This document shows, piece by piece, positions 50,283-60,286 of a DNA stretch of 64,000 nt. Position numbers and translations under genes: made by a program. The DNA comes from Epiperipatus broadwayi. Taxonomy: Eukaryota > Onychophora > Udeonychophora > Euonychophora > Peripatidae. Below the pieces are notes generated by a model. It worked only from the letters and a program-made list of their open reading frames with translations. It was not told the DNA's origin and did not search any database. The stretch's first letter is position 1. Each line of letters begins with the position of its first letter. The DNA lies in contig JAQFVV010006255.1 in assembly GCA_028023455.1 (NCBI GenBank), forward strand, positions 5,438,501-5,502,500, read 5' to 3'.

Positions 50283-51523
50283 TCCAGAAGTATATTGTTT
50301 TTTCCACAAACATAATCGATTAAATGGAGAGACTTTCTTTTATTGCGTATGGGTCTAGGCGAATTTCCTTTTTCCGCTTTATGTTGAACATCACTTTCTT
50401 CTTTTTCATCTCCCCTTAGCATGTCTTCTGGTAATTCCTGCTCTGTGTTATCACTCATTTCCTGCAGTTGTAGTTGCTCGAATATATCCATTTACATCTC
50501 TTCCGGTTCCGCTTTACGTATGTGATTCACATGTCGTTTATATTTTAATCCATTATGTCCTGTTATTTCATATATTTGCTGTGATCTATCATTTACATCT
50601 CTTCCGGTTCCGCTTTATGTATGTGATTCACATGTCGTTTATATTTTAATCCATTATGTCCTGTTATTTCATATATTTGCTGTGATATTACTTTCTCAAT
50701 TGTTCCTTTTATCCACACTTTATGAATAATGTCTCTTAACCATACTGGATCACTTATTGCAAACAATTTTCGAGCTGTTTCTTTGCACACGAATAATTCT
50801 TAACTTTCGCCCACATAATAGTTCTGCTGGTGATTTCCCAGTCGCTGTTGATGGTGTTGAATGCTGGTTCAGCATAAATTCCCGTAAAGTTTGTTGTATA
50901 TTCTCATTTTTATTCTTCTTTAAACATTTTTTTATTTGTCCTATGGCATTCTCCGCTAATCCGTTTGACTCAGGGTGATACGGTGGTGCATACACATGTT
51001 TGATTCCATAACTATCAAAAAATTTATTCAGCTCTTCGCTTACAAATCCTGCGGCATTGTCCGATATTATCACTTCCGGAAAACCATGTATATAGAATAT
51101 TGTCTTTAAGCAGTTTATGGTTTCCTGTGCACTTGTATTCTTTACCAGGTGACACTCTATCCACTTTGAGTATGTGTCCATCACAACCAACATTATTTTT
51201 TCATCAATCGGTCCTGCGTGGTCTATATGTAGATGGTCCCACGGTTTAACTGCTTTCGGCCAAGATAAATACTGTTTAGCTGGCAATGAGCTTTCCGACT
51301 GACATGGTGAGCATTTGTTAATGAATTTCTCGATATCATTGTTTATTTGAGGCCACCAGACATAACTATGCGCTAAAGCTTTTGCACGCACTATGCCTGG
51401 GTGACCTTGATGAAGTAAACTTAATACCTTATCTCTACCTACTGGAGGTATAACAACTCTGTCCCCCATCACTATATATCCCCTACATATAGGTAAGTTT
51501 TCTCTGTTCACCCAAAACCCCAT
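50279..51523 (-). pseudogene. Integrase region of the Ty3/gypsy pol
   Basis: The frame 50750-51523 has an N-terminal zinc-binding motif (HQGHPG and CSPC), then the catalytic core with the three acidic residues in context: HIDHAGP (D), IISDNAAG (D) and ESNGLAENAI (E). A frameshift near 50790-50800 moves the C-terminal DNA-binding part (VWLRDIIHKVWIKG, KYKRHVNHIHKAE) to the frame 50593-50790. A 101-bp tandem duplication follows, and the last part of pol (RPIRNKRKS, LHLIDYV) lies at 50279-50491. An in-frame TAG at 51566-51568 separates this region from RNase H. Confidence 0.9.
50489..50686. repeat. 101-bp tandem duplication in the pol tail
   Basis: 50489-50589 is repeated from 50590 to about 50686 with one visible difference (CTTTACGTA against CTTTATGTA). 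Near identity shows it arose after insertion or shortly before. It shifts the frame of the pol C terminus. Confidence 0.95.
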
Positions 51524-51678
51524 CGCTAAATTATTTGGTTTACATTTGGGCCAACCTTTCTTAATCTAGGTTGTCAACAAACGATATCCTTTATTTTCGT
51601 TAGTCCACCACTTAACAGTTTCACTATTTACAACCTCGGAGTTCATATTATCAAAATAATTCACCTCTATTTCACTTT

Positions 51679-53261
51679 CTATTGGCTCCTTGTCATCTGA
51701 TAACCTTGACAAAGCATCCGCGTAGGAAATTTCTTTCCTTTCTTGTATTTCAATATAGAATCGTATGAACTCAAAATATTACGCCATCTTAACATACGCG
51801 GACTTAAATGTTCTGGAGTTGCCCGGTCATTTCTGAAAATACCCAGCAATAGCTTATGATCAGTTATTATCTCGAATTTTTGGTCAAAAATAAATTGGTG
51901 GAATTTCTTCATTGCAAATATAATTGTCAGTGCCTCTTTATCTATCTGGCTGTAATTTCTTTCTGCCTTCGACAAAGTTCTGGATGCGTATGTCACAGGC
52001 TGCTCACATCCCTCTATCGGATGAGCTAGGACTGCACTTACTCCTCATTCTGATGCATCTGTAATAATTCTAACATCTTGATCGCTATCAAAATGCACTA
52101 ATAATTTATCCGATACTAATAGATCTTTTGTTTTTTCGAAAGCTTTTTCATTTGTTTCAGTCCAGCTCCATGTTTGCCCTTTACGTAATAATTCATATAA
52201 CGGAGTTGCTACCATTGCCTTATTTTTCAGGAAAGGTTCGAAAAAATTTACGAGACTTAGAAACGCTTGCAACTGTTTTTACAAAGCTTTTTAGGTCTTA
52301 CTGCGTTTTTTACTGCCCGAACTTTGTCATTCAGAGGGCACTTTCCTTTATCTGAAATCGTATGACCTAGAAAATTTAATTCTGTTGCTTCCCATACACA
52401 TTTTTCTAGTTTTAGTTTTACACCTGCCCTATTCAACCTATCGCATATTTTTAAAACTTTACTTTTTAAATTTCCACTAGATGTCACTGTTATTAATATG
52501 TCGTCATAATATGGCATCACCCCTTCAATTCCTTGCAATATCATATTTAACTTTTCCTGAAAAATATTCGACGCTGTAGTAATTCCAAATGGCAAACGAT
52601 TACATTTATATAACCCAAAAGGTGTGGTTAATGTTAATATTTTTGCTGTGTTCTCTGTAACTTTAACCTGATGGTACTCAGAGTTTAGGTCTAATTTAGT
52701 AAAATATTTTGCCTTCGACAAATTTTCTAGTATTTCGTGTACATTAGGTACCGGGTTTGCACCTTTATTCAAATATTTATTAACTGTAACATGGTAATTG
52801 CCACACAATCTAACTTCCCCATCTGGTTTTGTTATTACCACAATTGGTGTGGCCCATTCTGCCTCCTCTACTGGGGTTATCACGCTGCTTTCTACTAAAT
52901 GTTTTAACTTGTCTTCTACCTTTTGCCGTTGCGCAAAAGGGATATTCCGTGGCTTGCACATTACTGTTTTTACATTATCCGCTAAATGTATTTCCACCGG
53001 ATTTGTTTTAATTAAGCCTAGATCTTGCATAAATAAGTCTGGGTATAATTTTACAATTTCTTTTTCGGTCGAAATCATTTTTACAATGGAAAATTGTATT
53101 CCCAAGGGTGTAAACCATTCTCTCCCTATTAACGGGCTTATTTTTTTCTCAACTATATAGATTGGCAGTGTAAATTCTTTCTCTCGAAACACTACTGGAG
53201 CATCTACTTTTCCCATTATTTTAATAGGATTTCCATTAACATCTTTTACTTTGATGTCCAC
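51679..53261 (-). pseudogene. Reverse transcriptase and RNase H of the Ty3/gypsy pol
   Basis: The frame 52257-53261 begins with the tail of the protease (PLIGREWF block), then the reverse transcriptase fingers and palm: FTKLDLNSEYHQV (first catalytic Asp) and the PYYDDILI box with the catalytic Asp pair. A frameshift plus a stop near 52285 breaks the thumb. RNase H continues at 52045-52272 and, after an in-frame TGA at 52043-52045, at 51679-51996, with DASE, the Glu in QIDKEAL and the Asp in ITDHK. A further frameshift lies near 51745. The active-site residues seen are conserved; the frame breaks disable the protein. Confidence 0.92.
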
Positions 53262-53469
53262 GTTCTGTATTTTTTACTTTTGTGTTGGCTTTTGATATTT
53301 CTTTCCCATCGTTTATACATAGTAATGATATACCCGACCCACTATCAACTTCCATATTTAGCTCACTATTACATATTTTTACTTTTACCATAAATTGGTC
53401 TTGCCTAGGCATTATTATATTTTTCTTAATATTATTTTCTTCATGTCTATATCCCTTTTTCTTGTACAT
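53236..53469 (-). pseudogene. Aspartic protease region of the Ty3/gypsy pol
   Basis: The active-site block MEVDSGSGISLL sits at about residue 40 of this 77-codon frame; DSG in place of DTG is common in retroelement proteases. The frame is shifted relative to gag, as expected for a gag-pol frameshift, and breaks near 53270-53276 in a run of A, where one extra base seems to have been gained. The remainder of the protease lies at the start of the frame 52257-53261. Confidence 0.85.
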
Positions 53470-54205
53470 ATCTTTTTACAAGGCTTTTTACAGACTGCTG
53501 CTAAATGACCTTTCGCCCCACAATTGTAGCAGCTTTCTTTCTTCCACTTGCACTTCTTCGATATATGCCCTGCTTTTCCACAGCAGAAACATTTTATTAA
53601 TATCTTTTCTTCAGTCCTTTCCTGGTAATTTTTTTCAATTTTATATATTGCCATTTTACTGGGCTCTTCAGCTTTGTTTTTAAAAGCGCAAGCTTGCTCT
53701 ATTATTGCCTTGTAAGCCATTCCCTTTTTAATAGCCTGTTCATACGACAAATCAGCTTCAGTTAATAATGTTTGGTGTAACCTTTCGTCCGCCATTCCCC
53801 ATAGTAACTGGTCTAGTAAAGCCTGTTCCACAAAATCTCTGTAGTCACAATCTTTAGCTAACTGCCTTAAAGCTATATTATAATCTTTTATTTTTTCTTC
53901 TTTGGCCTGCCTATGATTTCTGAGAGCTAATCTGGCAATGTGTTTAGAGGACCTCGGACTAAAATAGTCCGTTAATTTTTTAATTGGTTCTTCAAAACAT
54001 ACTTCATTCGTTACTGGCTCGTCACCCAATTTATTCACAATTTCAATAACTTTTCCTCCAGCTAAACACAATAGAGCTGCCACTTTTTTGTGATTTTCCG
54101 TACACTGTTTAGTTTAAAAAAATTTTCTAACTGCGTGACGTATAAAGGCCATTCATGCGGGTTTTCTATCCCAAACTCCGTAATACTGCTTTGCCCTAAT
54201 GACAT
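53415..54205 (-). pseudogene. Gag of the Ty3/gypsy element
   Basis: The likely start ATG is at 54203-54205 (MSLGQSSITEFG), followed by a W-P-L-Y block shared with the gag-like fragments at 45664 and 48312. A frameshift near 54100 leads into the frame 53415-54083, which begins MAALLCLAGGKVIEIV (capsid) and ends with two CCHC zinc knuckles, CFCCGKAGHISKKC and CYNCGAKGHLAAVC, that bind genomic RNA. A Lys/Arg-rich tail follows. No env is encoded. Confidence 0.9.
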
Positions 54206-54287
54206 TTTACAACTTTAATATTCTCGGCTGAATTTGCGAAAATTCTCTATATATCTCTTCACTCCGCACGTAGTTCGTATGCGGCTG

Positions 54288-54303
54288 TCAACTGCTCCAA
54301 CTT
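54288..54303 (-). promoter_or_regulatory. Candidate primer-binding site
   Basis: Directly inside the 5' LTR the minus strand reads AAGTTGGAGCAGTTGAC. A TGG three bases from the LTR end fits pairing to a tRNA 3' CCA. The tRNA was not identified. Confidence 0.5.
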
Positions 54304-54861
54304 TGTAATGTATCCGCCCCATGGGAGAAATGACGGGGACAAAAAACGTACAATAAATTACTAAAATGAACAAATAAATAACCAGCACGAGAATTGCTAA
54401 TTACTGAGATTTATTTAAACATTTACATCAGTTTAACTTAACCCTACATAGAGCCCTGAAGGCGTACAAAATAATAAAAGATCGGGAGGATCTGTTATAT
54501 TTACCCCTAGTCAGATTTTTGAACCTTCAGATCCGATAATCTGGATTTTTTTCTCTTGTAAGTTCTGATCAACAAAATACAATTATTAGCTTCGATCTCG
54601 ATCAGGCAAAACAGCAAAAAGACCCATGATCCTCTCCTACACAGTTTATATAGTCCCGCCTGATTTCTTATCAGTTCTCTCCAATCTCTGCTTCTTATCT
54701 TTTCCAATTGTCTAATTATTTCCATTCTATATATTAAAGTTTGGAATTCTCAATATTTTATTTATACAAAGTCTGACTTTCTAAATATTTTTATTAACAT
54801 ATATATCTACTTCTGGAGTAATATTTACACAGTTATATTTCTTTTACCGTTAAACACAACA
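54304..54861 (-). repeat. 5' LTR (558 bp)
   Basis: Right LTR, which is the 5' LTR. It matches the left LTR apart from substitutions and two short absences. It has the same minus-strand TATA box (about 54640-54651) and would drive transcription opposite to the host gene. Confidence 0.95.
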
Positions 54862-55716
54862 ACTAGTACAATATCTATAAAAAAAATTTTTTTTTAAAAA
54901 CTTGATTAAATTTGTAGATGACAAAAAACGAATCTACAAATCTGGTATGTATAATAATTAAAATATAACAGAAAAAGTTTGTAATCTATTATGTTCTTTT
55001 AATTAAAAGCAAAAATATTAATAAGAAAAATATGGAAGAATTCTTAAAAAGATAAAAGAAAGAGGGGACCACATTCTTTAAATCAGTCTATTAGTTGCCA
55101 GTGAAAAGAACAGTACAATTAAAAAGGATTGTCTGCGGGAATTTGAAGTCAGAAAAAGCCATTTTCTTTTTGAACTATAACTGTTATACAGTTATCTATA
55201 TCGCTATTCTATTTTAAAAAAAATATGTTAACAAATATAACCTTGACTCAATGAAATAAAAATTATTTATTCATGGCCAGCTACTTGATAAAATAGCCAC
55301 AGATGTAATCATCTTTTGGAACTTCCTGGAGCTTGACCCATAAATGTCACAATAGCTGGATAAATTGAAACTCATCTATGCCTATTGAAGAAAGTGTGCT
55401 TCTATCATTGTTTGATACTGAACACTTTAATTGAACAAATTGGAAGGATAATAGACATCACAGGACATGACCCATATTGACTAGTAATGGTAGTTTATAA
55501 GTATACTAAATATAAACCTAGCTATATATATGGCTTGGTAAGATAGTTCTTTTTAAAATTTTAGCAAACAAAAAACAATTGAAAAAGCTTTATTTCACGT
55601 TGTTGATTTATAAATAATACACAGTGAGTTAAATGTGAAGATGTTTAAAGCTTTATGCTCTTAAGTCAAAATGCTTCAGACTAGCTTATATATATATATA
55701 TATAGAAATTTAAGTA

Positions 55717-55744
55717 AAGAAAAAGGTGGATCCACCTTTTTCTT
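55717..55744. repeat. Perfect 28-bp palindrome
   Basis: AAGAAAAAGGTGGA followed by its exact reverse complement, centred on a GGATCC. No flanking element was recognised, and it follows a (TA)n tract. Confidence 0.9.
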
Positions 55745-56749
55745 ATAAAATCTCTGTCTTGTATTGTGATTTAAGAGCTCCCTATATAGTCATCATTACA
55801 TCTGATTGGCTGTCATATAAGTATTTTAAAAGTGCATGCAAGAGGTTTTTAGCCTTTCACTTTACTTAATAAGTCATTGTAATCCAATTATTGTATTTTA
55901 ATTTATATCTTTTATATTTGTAGATAATTTCAAAAATTCCACATTTTTTTTATGAGCATATAATGTTCCATATGTTTTACATAATTTTTCCATTAAGTGG
56001 CATTATTCATGTTAAATGCTGTGCCACTACTGTCTTTGTTAGTTTGTGTTTGCAATCCACTAAGACACATGCAGGGATGGTGATAATAATTTATAAATGA
56101 TGATCGGAAACTAATAAATAAGTTTGCCAAAAGTAAACTCTCAAATTAGAAAGTTTGGCATCTGAGACTTTCATTTTTTATTTTATTGAAACTGAAAAAC
56201 AAATACTGTAAATACTTTTGGGAGGACTTGCATTTATGCTATAAATCATCAACATCATAACATTAGTTAATATTAATATATACCTTTGAATTGAATCATT
56301 TCATTCAAATTTTATTAACCATTCAACTTTCATTTAATATAAATATTTACTTACCACAGATTTACAGGTACAATAAATATATAACAAGTCCAGGCAATTA
56401 TTATTTGATTTATGTTGCACTTTGTCAGTAAAGGCAATATATATATACACACACAAATGTAACAAGCACATGTGTGTTTAAAAACTTCTTAATTCAAACA
56501 CATAATGTTGTTATAATATTATCCTGAGTGCTATCTTGATACTAGCTCTTTGTTTTAGACTGTTTTTTTTTTTTTTTTATATGTCTGTTCTATTTTATGT
56601 AAATGCCTAATTTAGAGAATAGCTGTTTTTTTTATTGGAACTGTGTTATAAAAAAAGAAAATTTTTAATTTTTATTAATGTGTTTGTGTTTTTTTAAAAT
56701 TTTTACACATATCTTTAATATCTAGTTTGTTTATTTGTTTTTACATTAG

Positions 56750-56833
56750 ATTGAACTGTTTGAAGAAACAAAGGCAAAATTATCTCAGGAAACTATTAAT
56801 TTAAAAAGTCAGCTTGAAGAACATCAAATAACG
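56750..56833 (+). CDS. Coiled-coil protein gene, exon 8
   Basis: Exon of 84 bp, acceptor ACATTAG, donor GTTAGT, phase 0 on both sides. Its 28 residues, IELFEETKAKLSQETINLK then SQLEEHQIT, form a continuous coiled coil with Leu/Ile heptads. Confidence 0.88.
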
Positions 56834-59238
56834 GTTAGTGTTATTTATTAATTTTTTTGTAAGAATTGTGTGTGTTATATATATATATACAGCATATTTT
56901 TTCATATAAATAATAATAATCATAACATAATACATATAAGATAATGACTATACTAATTCTAAATATATAAATAAACATATACATTATAATTATAGAATCA
57001 TTTTAGATATTAATAGTTCATTTTCTTTTTTATAAGGAAAAATTTCTGTTTTTTTTTTTTTAGTCATTTTGTTTTCTTCTTGAATTGATATATGAACACA
57101 CTGTCTTTTATTAAAATAGAGCACACACACATATACATAGAAATATTTTGGGGAAAAGTTTGCAACAATTTTACAAATGTAAAATAACAGAAGCTGATAG
57201 CAAATGATTTTAATAGTAAACAGTTTTTTTTCTATCATTTTTTTTAATAGCAATAAAATCAGGGAGCAATGATCAAAATGATAATTCTTTATCTAAAATT
57301 GTTCTTTAAAGAAGTTTTATCCTTTGACTCCAATAAATTTAAATTATATTTGCTTTTTTAAAAATATAATCACAATATTAAAAGCATAATATTTAAATAA
57401 ATAGGTGGATAAGTAAACTTGAGATGAATAGTTATGATTTGTTTTAATATGAAACAAAGTAAATATAGTCTTTTCATTAGATAATTGAAAATTTACTTTT
57501 CACACAATTGTCTTTTATGATAATTTTAAATAATTGTCAGTGCTTCTTTATTTTTTATAAGTTTAATAATTTTATAGAAATTCATTGTTCTATATATAAG
57601 TTTAATAAAAGTAGATTGATTATTTTAGTAGCAAATAATTAGTGTTATAACTAATTAAAAGTTAGTTAAACATATTGGAGATAGTTTTATAGCAAAGTTC
57701 ACAATGTAACTAATATTATATAACAATGAAAACAATACTTTTTCTTACTTGACTTTTTCTTTTGGCTTCTTTAAGAAAAATATTAGAATTGTCTTTAGTA
57801 TTTGTTTAGAATTGCTGTTTAGTAATTAAGTTGAATCTATGCTTTTAGGAGTAACTGACTGGTTTTTTACTCTATCATGAGGATGATAAAAAAAACTTTA
57901 AACTTTAACATTGACTTAAAATAAATAATCAAATAAAAAACAAACAATTTACTTCAAAACAAATAAAATTTTATGTGAAGATTAAATGAATTGTGAAAAA
58001 CTAGCAGTATCTAAATGTTTAATTATGTCTATGTTTACACTAGTGTATGTGTCTTCTTTTATCTTAACCCATACATCATGATCAATACTGCACTGCCTTT
58101 TTATTAAACCAATGAGTTACAAGTCTACATTATAATATTTAAATTAATAGTAATTATTGACTTAATTGATCTGACCTTGAACTTTGTACTTTAAATTCAG
58201 ACAATTGGTTGTGATGTCTAGACAATAAATGAACTTGTTAATTAACAATTTTTATTAACTCTAAATAATTATCAAATCAATTATTTAATAAAATTATTAA
58301 CTAATTTTCCAATTAAACATTCATTTTTACTAAATATACCACTCTTAATTTATTTAACTTTTTTTTACATTATCCTAATTAAAATCCTTTAACATTATAA
58401 TAGATAGGTACCCAATTTTAAAATGCATTTATTACTTTTTATAGGTCTTTTTTAAAATTTTCAATATTTTACATGCATGCTCCAACACTCACACACAAAA
58501 TACAATGAAAGTAAATTGGCTATTGAATGACATTTAAGACTAATTTAAAAATTAGAGCTACTCTCAGTTATATTTACTATTTTAAAATTCTAATTTTAAA
58601 TTAATAAATCATAACTTTTTTAATTATTTTAAAAATTAACAGCTAAAAATTCTAAGTTAACTAATCATTTCAGACAGCATAAAACAACTTTATCTATTAA
58701 ATTTATTTAAAACATTTTAAGCTCTAGATTAACTCTTCTTTAATTTAAATGTTAATTTTATTTTCTCAAGTAAATATTAAACATTCTAAAATAATTTTTT
58801 AAATACTGCTAATTAATTGGGCTAAATAAATTACTTTAACTCCTATTATTGAAACATGTAATTTAAGATTTTATTATGATAGCACAGATAAAAAAATGTA
58901 CTTATTATAATCTTATATGATTAAAAAAAATTTAATGCTTTAAAACATATCTAACCCAAAGAGTTAAATATATGGTTACAATATATATATATATTGTTAT
59001 TATTTTAATAAGGGAATTCTTGTTAATAATGAAAATTTCAGATGTACACATATTTTGAAGTTTGAGAAACGATCTAAGGCTTGAATGTTGCAATAATGAA
59101 ATATTTGCTTATAGATATTAATTTAAGATTTTCAAACAAATTGTATATATATAATCTAATATTCCAAAGAAATTATTGATATTCATTATGTATATGTGTA
59201 CCAAGCATTTAATAATTGCTGATTTTCTTATATTGTAG
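56834..59238 (+). other. Intron, 2.4 kb
   Basis: GTTAGT to TTGTAG. AT-rich with A/T homopolymers. The minus-strand frame at 56990-57253 is Lys/Ile-rich low complexity. No repeat family recognised. Confidence 0.7.
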
Positions 59239-59337
59239 ATTAATAAAATAGAAGAAACAACAAAGGTTCAACTTCAAGAAAAGTTTAATTTAATTGAAGA
59301 TTTACAAAGCCAAATAAATGAATCCCAGAAACAACAG
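59239..59337 (+). CDS. Coiled-coil protein gene, exon 9 (last seen)
   Basis: Exon of 99 bp, acceptor ATTGTAG, donor GTTTGT, phase 0 on both sides. Its 33 residues, INKIEETTKVQLQEKFNL then IEDLQSQINESQKQQ, are coiled coil. The donor means the gene continues beyond it, but no later exon was recognised before the window end. Confidence 0.88.
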
Positions 59338-59524
59338 GTTTGTTTTTAAACTAAGTTTAATAATATATATATATAATATTTTAAATACATGTTTATTGTC
59401 TATACTAAACTTAATGTAATTATAAGGGATTTGAACTCAAACTTTCAAACTCCCACAGCTATCCAATCCATTTAATGCAACTGATACACATGGACCACAT
59501 ACATGTGAAAAAGATAAAGGATCT

Positions 59525-59564
59525 CCAATATACATATTTTGTGCTGAACCAACTCATCAGTTGG
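59525..59564 (-). ncRNA. Hammerhead motif, broken (FB-1 family)
   Basis: Stem I CCAA/TTGG and CTGATGA are kept, but the second box reads AAAA (59537-59540), losing G12. Stem II is also two bases shorter than at 13510. It is inactive by consensus. Confidence 0.6.
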
Positions 59565-60140
59565 TCCAGGTTACCATCTTTATATAATCACTGCTTAGTT
59601 TATATTAAGATAGCAAATCTTCAAACTTTAATGGACAAGCTTCAATCTTTTCCACTGTCCAACTCTTCAACCATCCATATCATTGAAAATCCAAGAATAA
59701 AATGCTAAAACCCTTGATGATGCCAATATTATTATCATACTCATGTTGCCCTTAAGTCAATCTGACCCTCACACATAGAACTTTAATATGTCTATTTAAT
59801 TATACAGAAGAGGGATGGATAGAATACAAGCTGAATATGTAATATTTTAAATCATGTATATTGTCTATATTCTGACTATCCCTCTTCTGTGTAACTAAAT
59901 GGACATATTAAGGTCCTATGTGTGAGGGGTCAGATTAACTTAAGGTCAACTTGGGTATGATAATAATATTGACATCATCAAGGACTTTGAGCATTTCATC
60001 CTTGGATTTTCGATGATATGGATGGCTGAAGAGTTGGAGGATGGAGAAGATTGAAACTTGTCCATTAAAGTTTGAAGATTTGCTATCTTAATACAAATTG
60101 AGCAGTGATTGTATATATATGTGGGAGATAGTGATCTGGG

Positions 60141-60182
60141 TCAATTGATGAGTGCTAGTTCAACATGAAATATGTGTTTTGG
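60141..60182 (+). ncRNA. Hammerhead motif, broken (FB-1 family)
   Basis: TCAA, TTGATGA, a stem II region GTGCTAGTTCAACAT, GAAA and TTGG are in the right order, but the invariant C3 is T. It lies on the same strand as the host exons. Confidence 0.6.
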
Positions 60183-60286
60183 AGATCATTTATCTTTTTA
60201 ACATGTATGTAGTCATATGTATCAGTTGTATAAAATGGATTGGATAGCTGTAAGAGTTTGAAAATCTGAGTTCAAGTCCCTTATAA

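Larger units (their letters stand above)
49682..54866 (-). mobile_element. Ty3/gypsy LTR retrotransposon, full length, degenerate
   Basis: Element 49687-54861 (5,175 bp) lies antisense to the host gene inside an intron. The 5-bp target duplication ACTAG is at 49682-49686 and 54862-54866. LTRs begin TGTAATG and end CACAACA as read on the plus strand. The order on the minus strand is LTR, primer-binding region, gag, protease, reverse transcriptase, RNase H, integrase, polypurine tract, LTR, which is the Ty3/gypsy order. No env-like frame is present. Multiple frameshifts and stops mean this copy cannot move by itself. Its coding part is visibly richer in GC than the surrounding intron. Confidence 0.95.
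48206..56749 (+). other. Intron, 8.5 kb
   Basis: GTAAGC to ACATTAG. Begins 107 bp before gag-like copy 2 (48312-49092), then carries the full Ty3/gypsy element (49687-54861) on the opposite strand. From 54867 to 56749 there is AT-rich DNA with a perfect 28-bp palindrome (55717-55744) and a short CA/TA tract near 56439. No other gene. Confidence 0.7.
59420..60286. repeat. Giant fold-back element (FB-1 family), arms about 407 bp
   Basis: 59420-59826 and 59868-60286 are inverted copies around a 41-bp loop. Outer ends carry the same tRNA-like B box as 13417-13678 (GAGTTCAAGTCC at 60268-60279 and its inverse). Each arm holds a degraded hammerhead: minus at 59525-59564 with AAAA in place of GAAA, and plus at 60141-60182 with TTGATGA in place of CTGATGA. 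The element begins 82 bp after an exon donor, so the pre-mRNA would carry a very long hairpin. Confidence 0.95.

Noticed and set aside
52798-53683. Plus-strand frames at 52798-53160, 52829-53011 and 53282-53683
   Set aside because: They are antisense shadows of the reverse transcriptase, protease and Gag frames, which carry all the recognisable motifs.
53415-54083. Gag with zinc knuckles as a domesticated host gene
   Set aside because: It lies inside an LTR element with target duplication and is separated from its start by a frameshift, so it is an ordinary retrotransposon gene.
49903-54725. 72-codon frames in each LTR (49903-50121 and 54507-54725)
   Set aside because: They are identical in position within the LTR and share sequence only because the LTRs are copies. 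They span the TATA box and transcript-start region, and there is no evidence of translation.
60026-60067. CTGAAGA followed by GAAAC and TTGTC on the plus strand
   Set aside because: The boxes are in hammerhead order, but the 20 nt between them do not form a stem II, and the flanks do not pair as stem I. Chance match.
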